Of a stretch of DNA of 46,248 bases, positions 22,912 to 29,892 are shown piece after piece (within the stretch, counting starts at the first letter, position 1; every line of letters starts with the position of its first letter). Source of the stretch: Chromobacterium haemolyticum DSM 19808. GTDB taxonomy: Bacteria > Pseudomonadota > Gammaproteobacteria > Burkholderiales > Chromobacteriaceae. The stretch covers positions 1 to 46,248 of the forward strand of contig NZ_JONK01000036.1 of assembly GCF_000711885.1 (NCBI RefSeq), in the 5' to 3' direction. The notes under the pieces were generated by a model. That model was given only the letters and a program-made list of their open reading frames with translations, ran no database searches and was not told the DNA's origin. The position numbers and the translations under genes were made by a program.

Positions 22912-24105
22912 ATGAAAGAATTCGAGCATGCCGGCTTGAAACTCGGCAGTCACTTCCAGCCTATCTACAGCCTGGCCCATCGCCGCACGATAGGAATGGA
23001 AGCCTTGCTGCGCGCCAGACAGGACACCTCGCCGCTGACGCCGGCGGAGGCCTTTTACTCCGTCGTCTCTCCCGAACGCCGCCACCAGTTGGATCTGGCC
23101 GCGAGCGAAGCCCATGCCGTCCGTTTCAGCCAGATGCAGAGCGACCACCCTTGCTGGCTGTTTCTCAATATCGACGCCGCGTCCTTGTCGCGGCCAGAAC
23201 GCGCGATGGCCTTGGCCAACAGCATCAAGGCCGCCGGGCTGGACCCCAGCCAGGTGGTGCTGGAAGTGCTGGAACATGTGCTGGAAGTGGACGAGGCGCT
23301 GATTGAAGGCGTCAATGTACTGAAAAGCAGCGGGTTTCTAATCGCCATCGACGACTTCGGCGTCGGCCACTCCAATCTGGACCGGGTCTGCCAGCTAGAG
23401 CCGGACCTGGTCAAATTCGACCGACACCTGCTGCGCGCCGCCGTCCATCAGCCACGCACCCGCAATCTGCTGGCCAAGCTGGTGCGGCTGATGCACGAAA
23501 TTGGTGCCTTGGTGGTGGAAGAAGGGATAGAAACCGATCAGGATGTTCTGATCGCGCTGGAATCGGGCTGCGATTTGGTGCAAGGCTATTTCGTCGCCCA
23601 CCCCAGCGACCAGCCGGATCAGGACCACATCATCACCCCGCGCATCGATGAGCGCTGGGATGAGCTGATGGCGCGCGAACTGCTGAAACGCAAACTGACC
23701 CGGCGCCAGATCGAGCTGGCGCGACAATCTTTTGTTCAAAGCGCCATCTCGCTCATGCAAGGCACGCCATTCGACTTGGCCGCCAAGCCGATGCTGGCGC
23801 TGCCGGACGTGGTGCGCTGCTTCCTGCTGGACAGCGCCGGACGCCAAATCGGCCGCAACCTCAACAGCCGCCAGCCGCAAGCCGCCGCCAACCCCAAGTT
23901 CGCGCCGCTGCTGGATACCACCGGCGCGGTCTGGTCTCGGCGCAGCTACTTTCAACATGCGGTGGACCAACCCGGCGTGCTGTATATGAGCGAGCCGTAT
24001 CTGTCGATGACAGACACCCGTTCCTGCGTAACCATCTCGATGGCGATAGAAATCGACGAAATCATGCACGTGCTGTGCGCCGACGTGCTGATTCCCCAAC
24101 ACTGA
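22912..24105 (+). CDS. EAL-domain cyclic-di-GMP phosphodiesterase with C-terminal sensor-like domain
   Basis: A cytoplasmic protein of 397 residues. The EAL domain (about 10-245) retains the catalytic set: EALLR (30-34), the Asn of LNID (86), the Glu near 121, DDFGVG (147-152), Lys168, EEGIET (203-208) and QGY (224-226). It should therefore hydrolyse c-di-GMP. No GGDEF domain is present. The C-terminal part (about 260-397) resembles the PAS/Cache-like module of YkuI-type proteins and may bind a ligand, giving a sensor-controlled enzyme. It has its own gap upstream and converges on the KfrA-like gene with only 18 bp between them. Confidence 0.9.
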   Translation: MKEFEHAGLKLGSHFQPIYSLAHRRTIGMEALLRARQDTSPLTPAEAFYSVVSPERRHQLDLAASEAHAVRFSQMQSDHPCWLFLNIDAASLSRPERAMALANSIKAAGLDPSQVVLEVLEHVLEVDEALIEGVNVLKSSGFLIAIDDFGVGHSNLDRVCQLEPDLVKFDRHLLRAAVHQPRTRNLLAKLVRLMHEIGALVVEEGIETDQDVLIALESGCDLVQGYFVAHPSDQPDQDHIITPRIDERWDELMARELLKRKLTRRQIELARQSFVQSAISLMQGTPFDLAAKPMLALPDVVRCFLLDSAGRQIGRNLNSRQPQAAANPKFAPLLDTTGAVWSRRSYFQHAVDQPGVLYMSEPYLSMTDTRSCVTISMAIEIDEIMHVLCADVLIPQH

Positions 24106-24123
24106 CCGCGGCCGCGCTACGCA

Positions 24124-24921
24124 TCAACGAAACTTCAGAATGTCCTCGGCGGCCGGCTGCGGCGTATAGGCGGCCGTCAAGGAGGGCTCCTCGTCGCCGG
24201 GCTCCGGCGCGGCCATCGGTTTGGGAGGCGTTTTGATCCGAGCCACTTCCGCCTTCATCGCGGCGCTGGCGCCGGCTTGCAGCAATTCGCCGCGTAGCTT
24301 GGCCAGCGCGGTTTCCGCCGCTTGGCTGTCCGCGGCGCTCAGGCGCAACTCGCTCTGAGCCTTCAACAACTGGCTTTTCGCCTCGGACAACTCCCGCTCC
24401 AGTTCGCCGACGCGGGCCTCGGCCTTGTCCATGCGCTCGCGGAACGCTTCCGCCTGCGGCTGCGCCACCGCCAGGTCTTGCGCCTGCTGCGCGGTCAAGG
24501 CCAAGGAAGCCGACAGCTGACGGCGCGTGGCGTCCAGCTCGGCTGCCTGACGTTCGAAGGCGTCGGCAAGCTCGGCGCGCAGATGGTCCAGTTCGGCCCG
24601 CTCCCGCTCCCAGGCCGCCTGGGCGGCGCTCAAGCTGTCGTTGGCCAGCGCCTTGGCTTGCGTCCAGATCGCTTCCAACGCGGCCAGCCCCGCCTGGCTG
24701 ACGCCTTCCGGCACCTCCCCGTCCAAGGCCGCCGCCGTCGCCGGCTGCACTCGCCGCCAGTCTTTGAGCACCACGCTGGCCGAGTCCATGTCCACGCCCG
24801 CCAGTTGGCGGACCTGGTCCACGGCGGGGTGCTGCTTGCGACCGGACTTCTCGTATAGTTCCGTAGCCGCCGCGATAATGCGCTCCCGTGTCTCCGCCGA
24901 TATCTTGCCCGCCTGGTTCAT
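24124..24921 (-). CDS. KfrA-like DNA-binding coiled-coil protein
   Basis: A 265-residue protein. The first 60 or so residues match the KfrA N-terminal DNA-binding domain (ETRERIIAAATELYEKSGRK, then VDQVRQLAGVDMDSASVVLKDWRR). A long Ala/Glu/Gln-rich coiled coil follows (about 75-225), then a proline-rich tail. KfrA proteins were described on IncP and other plasmids as partition-linked repressors, but chromosomal relatives exist. The frame is open upstream to 25047; I use the ATG before NQAGKISAETR because the domain begins there. Its target is unknown; KfrA usually represses itself. Confidence 0.85.
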   Translation of the reverse strand: MNQAGKISAETRERIIAAATELYEKSGRKQHPAVDQVRQLAGVDMDSASVVLKDWRRVQPATAAALDGEVPEGVSQAGLAALEAIWTQAKALANDSLSAAQAAWERERAELDHLRAELADAFERQAAELDATRRQLSASLALTAQQAQDLAVAQPQAEAFRERMDKAEARVGELERELSEAKSQLLKAQSELRLSAADSQAAETALAKLRGELLQAGASAAMKAEVARIKTPPKPMAAPEPGDEEPSLTAAYTPQPAAEDILKFR

Positions 24922-25109
24922 AAAGCCGCGTCCTCGCCCATCTTTCCAACTGCGTTGCCGGTACGCCTGGCGGATGCCAGGCGTCAGAAATACGCCGAAA
25001 CCCACAGGGTTCGGCAGCAAGGCAAATTCCAGCAGAACCGCCGGCAAGCGGACATAGGATTTTTCCTAAAAAAATAGGCGATTCCTCGCCCCCGCCCCGC
25101 CTGACAATG

Positions 25110-25133
25110 AAAAAGCCCGGCCTAAGCCGGGCT
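25110..25133 (-). terminator. Terminator of the lpoA-yraN-diaA-dolP operon
   Basis: The stem AGCCCGGC / GCCGGGCT with a 4-base loop is followed on the minus strand by TTTTT. It lies about 20 bp beyond the dolP stop codon. Confidence 0.9.
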
Positions 25134-25154
25134 GGTCCTCGCGGGACATCCGCG

Positions 25155-25736
25155 TCACTGCGCGATGTCGTTGATGTATTCGAACAGGGTCACCACTTTT
25201 TGCACACCGGAAGTCTCGCTGACCACCTTCGCCGCCGCAGCGCCTTCGGCCTGGGTCACCATGCCCAGCATGTAGACCACGCCGCGCTCGGTCACTACCT
25301 TGACGTTGTTGGGGTTGTAGCCTTTGCCGTCCAGCAGCCGGGTGCGCGCCTTGCTGGTCACCCAGGTATCGCTGCTGCGCTCGGAAAAGCCGGACGAAGG
25401 CGCCACTACCGTGTAATTGAACACACGGCGCACATTGGGGATGCCGCGCGCTGTCAGTTCCGCTTGCTGGCGCGCCTGCTCGCTGGGCACTTCGCCGGTC
25501 AGCAACACCGCGCGGTTGAAGCTGGTGGTGTTGACGTGGGCGGACGGCAACAGTTTGCCGATCTGGTCGGCGGCTTTCAGTTCGATGCCCTGATCGTCCA
25601 CATAGGCGCCGCTAGTGCGACGGTCGGTGGCCACCAGCGCGCCGCCGGCGGCGCCCGCCGCCACTACGCCGAAACAACCGCTCAAGGCGCTGCTGAAACC
25701 AGCAGCCAGCAATACCGCGAATACGCGACGCTTCAT
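25155..25736 (-). CDS. dolP: BON-domain outer-membrane lipoprotein DolP (YraP)
   Basis: A lipoprotein that supports outer-membrane integrity and BAM function in relatives. It has a signal peptide with lipobox LSGC (Cys21 from the second ATG), then two BON domains (about 45-115 and 120-190). Two ATGs lie back to back (25739 and 25736) after GGAGGTGA. The second has the better spacing and is used, but the first is possible. The start overlaps the diaA stop. It is the last gene of the conserved block facing rsmI. Confidence 0.9.
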   Translation of the reverse strand: MKRRVFAVLLAAGFSSALSGCFGVVAAGAAGGALVATDRRTSGAYVDDQGIELKAADQIGKLLPSAHVNTTSFNRAVLLTGEVPSEQARQQAELTARGIPNVRRVFNYTVVAPSSGFSERSSDTWVTSKARTRLLDGKGYNPNNVKVVTERGVVYMLGMVTQAEGAAAAKVVSETSGVQKVVTLFEYINDIAQ

Positions 25737-26326
25737 CATTCACCTCCCAACAGCATGTAATCAATGGTGTCGCACAAGGCGTGGACCACCAGGGTGTGCA
25801 CTTCCTGAATCCGGCAACGGCGCAACGCCGGCACAATCAACTGAATGTCTTCCGGCGACAGGATCTCGGCCACCTTGCCGCCATCCATGCCGGTCAAGGC
25901 GATCACGCTCATGCCGCGCTCGTGCGCCGCGTAGATGGCCTCGATCACATTGGCGGAATTGCCGGACGCCGAAATCGCCAGCAGCAAATCATTGGTATGT
26001 CCCAGCGCGCGCACTTGCTTGGAAAACACCATGTCGAAATCGTAATCGTTGCCGATAGCGGTCAAGGCGGAACTGTCCGTGGCCAGCGAAATCGCCGCCA
26101 ATCCCGGCCGCTCCTTCTCGAAGCGCCCCACCATTTCCGCGGCGAAGTTTTGCGCGTCCGCCGCCGAACCGCCATTGCCGCAAGCCAGAATCTTGCCTTC
26201 GTTCATCAGGCAAGCCACCATCTGTTCCGCCGCCGCGGCTATCGCCGGCGACAACAGCTCCATCGCCTCTTGCTTGACGGCGATGCTTTCCAGGAAATGC
26301 CCGCTGACGCGGTCAATCAAATCCAT
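25736..26326 (-). CDS. diaA: SIS-domain protein DiaA (GmhA-like)
   Basis: A 196-residue SIS protein with [21 protein letters not shown] and [14 protein letters not shown] motifs. The family includes phosphoheptose isomerase GmhA and DiaA, which binds DnaA and promotes initiation. Gene order (lpoA-yraN-diaA-dolP) points to DiaA, whereas sequence alone cannot exclude GmhA activity. The start has an AAGGATG ribosome-binding site, about 40 bp beyond yraN. Confidence 0.85.
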   Translation of the reverse strand: MDLIDRVSGHFLESIAVKQEAMELLSPAIAAAAEQMVACLMNEGKILACGNGGSAADAQNFAAEMVGRFEKERPGLAAISLATDSSALTAIGNDYDFDMVFSKQVRALGHTNDLLLAISASGNSANVIEAIYAAHERGMSVIALTGMDGGKVAEILSPEDIQLIVPALRRCRIQEVHTLVVHALCDTIDYMLLGGE

Positions 26327-26365
26327 GGGACATCCTTATCTTTTAGGGCCTATCGGCCCATAGCA

Positions 26366-26701
26366 CTACATGAAAATATTCTGCAGCCATTGCGGCTCCG
26401 CCTCGCCCACGGTCAACACCGCGTCAAAACGGCATGGCGCGTCTATTCCCTTTTGGGACAGATAGACCTCGGCGGCCAGCATGAGTTTCCTTTGCTTGAC
26501 CGCGCCTATACTGGCGGCCGCGCCGCCAAAGGCCGCGCTGGCGCGATGACGCACTTCGATGAACACCCAGTAGCGCCCATCGCGCATGATCAGATCGATT
26601 TCGCCGCCGCGACAGGACCAGTTGCGCTCCACCAGCGTCAGGCCCCGTTTCAGCAGCCAGGCCAGCGCCCTATCCTCGGCAAGCCGGCCCTGAAGATTCA
26701 C
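26366..26701 (-). CDS. yraN: YraN family (UPF0102) nuclease-like protein
   Basis: A 111-residue protein with the family's endonuclease-like pattern: an N-terminal [14 protein letters not shown] helix, [11 protein letters not shown] and VFIEVRHR. It begins at GTG, overlapping the lpoA-like stop by one base (TAGTG), so translation is coupled. Its function is unproven; the fold is that of restriction-type nucleases. Confidence 0.9.
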   Translation of the reverse strand: MNLQGRLAEDRALAWLLKRGLTLVERNWSCRGGEIDLIMRDGRYWVFIEVRHRASAAFGGAAASIGAVKQRKLMLAAEVYLSQKGIDAPCRFDAVLTVGEAEPQWLQNIFM

Positions 26702-27834
26702 TACGGTTGCTCCACGCTTAGCACCGCCATCGGCAACTGACGCTCGAACAGACGGTCGCGCCCCAGCCTCAGGTCGCCGGTGACGCCGTCCAGCCTCAGC
26801 CCCGCCGGCTGCCTGGCGCCCGCCAGCAGCACCGCCAGCCGCCAGGCGTCCACGCCCAGGGCATACAAACGCTCAGTCTGCATCGTCAACGCCGTCGCCG
26901 GCCGCGGATAGCGTTTCACCGCCGGGTGCTCCGGCATCAGGAACCAGGGCATGTCTATCACCCTCACTCCGGCCAACGCCGCCACGCTGCCGCGGCCGTT
27001 GAGCTGTGAGGTGCCGTACACCGGCAGTTCCGGCGCCAGCGCGGCCTTGACGATGCCGGCCTCCTGGGCGTCCAGCGCCATGAACACCGCGTCCGCGCCG
27101 GCCGCCGCCTGCAGTATCGCCGGCAGACTGTCCTGCTTGGCTTCCAAGGTCATGGGCGACTTGCCGCGGCTCAAAGCTCTCCACTCGTCGATGAAAGCCT
27201 GGCGCAACCGCTGGGACAGGTTGTCCGCGCCGAACAACAGCAAGGGGTTGGCCCTGCCGTCCGCATACATCAGACGCGCTACTTGGCGCGCCTCGCCTTC
27301 GACGATCAGCGACAAGGAGAACAGTTTGGGGTTGGCCGGCACTTCACGGCCTATCGAATTCAAGGCCAGCGTGGGCACCGACACCAGCGGCGCCACCGCG
27401 GCGATGGCGCCGCGCGACAGCGGGCCTATCACCACATTGACCCCGCCAGCCAGCGCCTGACGGTAGCTGGCCACCGCGGTGTCCTCGGACGCGTCTATGG
27501 GCACCAGCTCGGCGTTCTGATCCACGCTCGCCGCCGCCTCCACTCCGCTGCGCACCACCGCGGCGGCTTCGCCCAAAGTGGCTGAGCCGGTGGGCAGCAG
27601 CAGGCCGACGCGCAGGCGGCCGTTGACCGGCTGCGGTTTCGTCGCCGTCGCGCTGGCATCGCGCGGCGCGGCCTTCGGAACAAGCGGCTTCGGCGCCGGC
27701 TGGCCCAGCAACTTGAGCGGCGCGGTGTTGCTTTGGATGATATAGTCCGGGGTTTGCGCCATTGTCGGCGTCAACCAAGTCATCAAGACGCCAACCAACA
27801 GCGGAGTCAGTCTTTGCATACTTCGTTCGCTCAT
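26701..27834 (-). CDS. LpoA-like penicillin-binding protein activator
   Basis: A 377-residue periplasmic protein of the LppC/LpoA family, with a periplasmic-binding-protein fold ([20 protein letters not shown], then [20 protein letters not shown]). In E. coli LpoA is an outer-membrane lipoprotein that activates PBP1a. Here the signal peptide (about 1-27, ending PTMAQT) contains no cysteine, so it appears to be secreted, not lipid-anchored. Two starts are possible: 27834, or the ATG at 27819 ([10 protein letters not shown]). The 5' end overlaps the divergent rsmI start. Confidence 0.82.
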   Translation of the reverse strand: MSERSMQRLTPLLVGVLMTWLTPTMAQTPDYIIQSNTAPLKLLGQPAPKPLVPKAAPRDASATATKPQPVNGRLRVGLLLPTGSATLGEAAAVVRSGVEAAASVDQNAELVPIDASEDTAVASYRQALAGGVNVVIGPLSRGAIAAVAPLVSVPTLALNSIGREVPANPKLFSLSLIVEGEARQVARLMYADGRANPLLLFGADNLSQRLRQAFIDEWRALSRGKSPMTLEAKQDSLPAILQAAAGADAVFMALDAQEAGIVKAALAPELPVYGTSQLNGRGSVAALAGVRVIDMPWFLMPEHPAVKRYPRPATALTMQTERLYALGVDAWRLAVLLAGARQPAGLRLDGVTGDLRLGRDRLFERQLPMAVLSVEQP

Positions 27835-28710
27835 CTGCTTGAATCAGCCAGGGAAAGTTTCTGTCGCGGCACATTATATGTGGTGGCCACGCCCATTGGA
27901 AATCTGGCGGACATCAGCGCCCGCGCCTTGGCGGCTTTCAGCGCCGCCGACGTGGTCTGCGCCGAGGACACGCGCGTCACCGGACAACTGCTGTCCGCCT
28001 ACGGCATCCACGCTAAACGCCTGGTCAGCCTGCGCGAGCACAATGAGCGCGGCATGGCCGAACAAGTGGTGCGCTGGCTGTCCGAAGACCAAATCGTGGT
28101 GCAGGTATCGGATGCCGGCACGCCGGCGGTGTCGGACCCCGGCGCGCGGCTGGCGGAAGCGGTTCGCGCCGCCGGCTTGCCGGTGCGGCCGGTGCCCGGC
28201 TCCAGCGCGGTGATCGCCGCCTTGTCCGCCAGCGGATTGACCGCGCAGTCCTTCCTGTTTCACGGTTTCTTGCCGCCCAAGAGCGGCGAGCGCCGCAAAA
28301 CGCTGCGCCAATGGCAATCCGCGCAACATCTGACCGTGTGCTATGAAGCGCCTCACCGCATCGTCGACGCCCTGCGAGACATCGTGGCGGAGCTGGGTGC
28401 GGAACGCCGCGTACTGCTGGCGCGCGAGCTGACCAAAACCTTCGAGACCTTCCGCAATCTCCCCGCCCAGGAAATGTTGGAGTGGGTGGAGTCCGATTCC
28501 AACCAGCAGCGCGGCGAGATTGTATTGATCCTGGACGCAGCCCCGGCGCGCGACGAAACCGATGACGCCGTGCCGGAAGAAACCGTGCGCGTGCTCAAGC
28601 TGCTGGCGGCGGAATTGCCCACCAAACAGGCCGCCTCCCTGGCCGCGCAGATCTGCGACGGCAACCGCAAACAGCTCTATGACCTTGCGCTCAAACTGAA
28701 GCAGGATTGA
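27814..28710 (+). CDS. rsmI: 16S rRNA 2'-O-ribose C1402 methyltransferase RsmI
   Basis: Uses SAM to methylate C1402 of 16S rRNA. The conserved part begins GTLYVVATPIGNLADI and includes CAEDTRVTGQLL and VSDAGTPAVSDPG. No ATG or GTG suits the family start. A TTG at 27814, 8 bp after GGAG, gives 298 residues with an N-terminal extension similar in length to that of Neisseria relatives. A longer frame to 27733 is less likely. The start lies inside the 5' end of the divergent lpoA-like gene. Confidence 0.9.
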   Translation: MHTSFAHLLESARESFCRGTLYVVATPIGNLADISARALAAFSAADVVCAEDTRVTGQLLSAYGIHAKRLVSLREHNERGMAEQVVRWLSEDQIVVQVSDAGTPAVSDPGARLAEAVRAAGLPVRPVPGSSAVIAALSASGLTAQSFLFHGFLPPKSGERRKTLRQWQSAQHLTVCYEAPHRIVDALRDIVAELGAERRVLLARELTKTFETFRNLPAQEMLEWVESDSNQQRGEIVLILDAAPARDETDDAVPEETVRVLKLLAAELPTKQAASLAAQICDGNRKQLYDLALKLKQD

Positions 28711-28739
28711 GCCGTCGCCCAGCGCCTGGGAAAAAAGGA

Positions 28740-28768
28740 TTTACAAAGCGATTTGCTATCGCTATCAT
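28740..28768 (+). promoter_or_regulatory. Promoter of tRNA-Leu
   Basis: TTTACA (28740-28745) and TATCAT (28763-28768) are 17 bp apart, about 24 bp before the tRNA 5' end. This is a good sigma-70 promoter in the right place for a stand-alone tRNA gene. Confidence 0.7.
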
Positions 28769-28792
28769 TCGTGTTCTCGGAATGCCGAAGAC

Positions 28793-28877
28793 GCCCGGAT
28801 GGCGAAATTGGTAGACGCAGGGGATTCAAAATCCCCCGCCGCAAGGTGTGTCGGTTCGAGTCCGACTCTGGGCACCA
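28793..28877 (+). tRNA. tRNA-Leu (anticodon CAA)
   Basis: The 85-base cloverleaf has acceptor stem GCCCGGA / TCTGGGC, an anticodon stem GGGGA / TCCCC with loop TTCAAAA (anticodon CAA, reading UUG), a class II long variable arm, the GGTTCGAGTCC T-arm and an encoded CCA end. It stands alone, with its own promoter and terminator. Confidence 0.97.
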
Positions 28878-28906
28878 GCGATTTGGCAAGCCGAAACCCC
28901 AAAAAC

Positions 28907-28936
28907 CCCGCACAGCGCAAGCTATGCGGGTTTTTT
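28907..28936 (+). terminator. Terminator of tRNA-Leu
   Basis: The stem CCCGCA plus AGC / GCT plus TGCGGG (one C-A mismatch) with a GCAA loop is followed by TTTTTT. It lies about 30 bp past the tRNA CCA end. Confidence 0.88.
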
Positions 28937-28957
28937 GTTGTCTTCTCTACTTAGCGC

Positions 28958-29040
28958 GGACTGAGACGAGACAAGACGAAACCCGCTGAGCAAGCGGAAT
29001 GCGCCGATCGCGCATGAGCATTTCCAATGCGGGTTTCAAC
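28958..29040 (+). repeat. Dispersed hairpin repeat, copy E (divergent)
   Basis: Shares GAGACAAGACGAAA and GCGGAATG...CATGAGCATTT with the other copies but lacks clear outer ends. The central hairpin ATGCGC / GCGCAT (28999-29004 with 29010-29015) differs from the usual ATGTAC / GTACAT at two base pairs, both compensated. It lies between the tRNA terminator and the DUF2939 stop codon. Confidence 0.65.
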
Positions 29041-29077
29041 ACCACAAGCCAACATGTGGCGGATCGTCAGCAGCTTC

Positions 29078-29632
29078 TTATTCGGGCAGCCGCACCGCCG
29101 ACAATTTCCAGCCGAACCAGCCATCGCGCTTGAAAATCAAGCCCAAGGACTGTTCGGGTTTCTCCTTCTGTTTCACCGTCACCACGAAGCGGTCAATGTC
29201 TTCATAGCCCATGGCCGTGTCCACGCCGGCGCGCCGATCTTCCGATGCGCCGCCGCCGGTCGCCGGCTCATCGGCGCCGCCTTGCGGCAGACCCGGCTTG
29301 GGCTTGATCCCCCGCATCATCAAGGCCAGGCTTTCCGGCGTCACCATGGCGTCCACCACCGGGGCGATCACCGCGTCGGCAATGGCCGCGCCCATCGCCG
29401 CCAAAGGATTCTTATCCTTGGACTGGTTCAACTCCAGCACCGACTTGGGCGCAACCGCCTCTTTCAGACTATTGCGCAAGGCGGGGTAGTCCACATAACC
29501 GGACAACTTGGCCGCGTCGCGCGCGTCCAGCGCCTGCTGCATCCCGCGCACCGTCAGATACGGCGTCGCGTAGAACCACGCCCCCAAGGCCAACACCGCC
29601 GCGCCCAGCGCCAGCTTCACTTTGATGCTCAT
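29078..29632 (-). CDS. DUF2939 family protein
   Basis: A 184-residue protein with one N-terminal hydrophobic segment (about 5-22, VKLALGAAVLALGAWFY), either a signal anchor or a signal peptide, then a soluble domain typical of DUF2939 (ATPYLTVRGMQQALDARDAAKLSGYVDYPALRNSLKE as a short-linker helical start). Its function is unknown. The frame is open upstream to 29854, but the ATG at 29630-29632, after GGGGATAAGC, matches the family start. The repeat copy A lies upstream of it. Confidence 0.82.
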   Translation of the reverse strand: MSIKVKLALGAAVLALGAWFYATPYLTVRGMQQALDARDAAKLSGYVDYPALRNSLKEAVAPKSVLELNQSKDKNPLAAMGAAIADAVIAPVVDAMVTPESLALMMRGIKPKPGLPQGGADEPATGGGASEDRRAGVDTAMGYEDIDRFVVTVKQKEKPEQSLGLIFKRDGWFGWKLSAVRLPE

Positions 29633-29747
29633 GCTTATCCCCCTGAATCGAGCGGCCGCGTCCATACGGCTCATAAAGTCTACAGACCGCCGGCCGGCGC
29701 GCAGATTCCCGCCGGCCACGGCAAAAAACGCGCGGCCGGTTTCCCTA

Positions 29748-29892
29748 AGCCTGTTCAAAGCCACGCGAGCAAGAGCGAGACTAGACGAAAACGAGCGAAA
29801 AAGCGGAGTGTACGAAGGGTACATGAGCATTTTGAGCTTGTACTCACCGTGCAACCCTCCACGAAGCGCAGCAGGCTTTGAGCAGGCTCTCA
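29748..29892 (+). repeat. Dispersed hairpin repeat, copy A
   Basis: Outer ends AGCCTGTTCAAAG (29748-29760) and CTTTGAGCAGGCT (29876-29888) form an inverted repeat. The core reads GCGGAGTGTAC...GGTACATGAGCATTT, with hairpin GTGTAC (29808-29813) / GTACAT (29819-29824). The right edge contains the TGA stop codon of the TonB receptor gene (29890-29892, minus strand). Confidence 0.8.
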
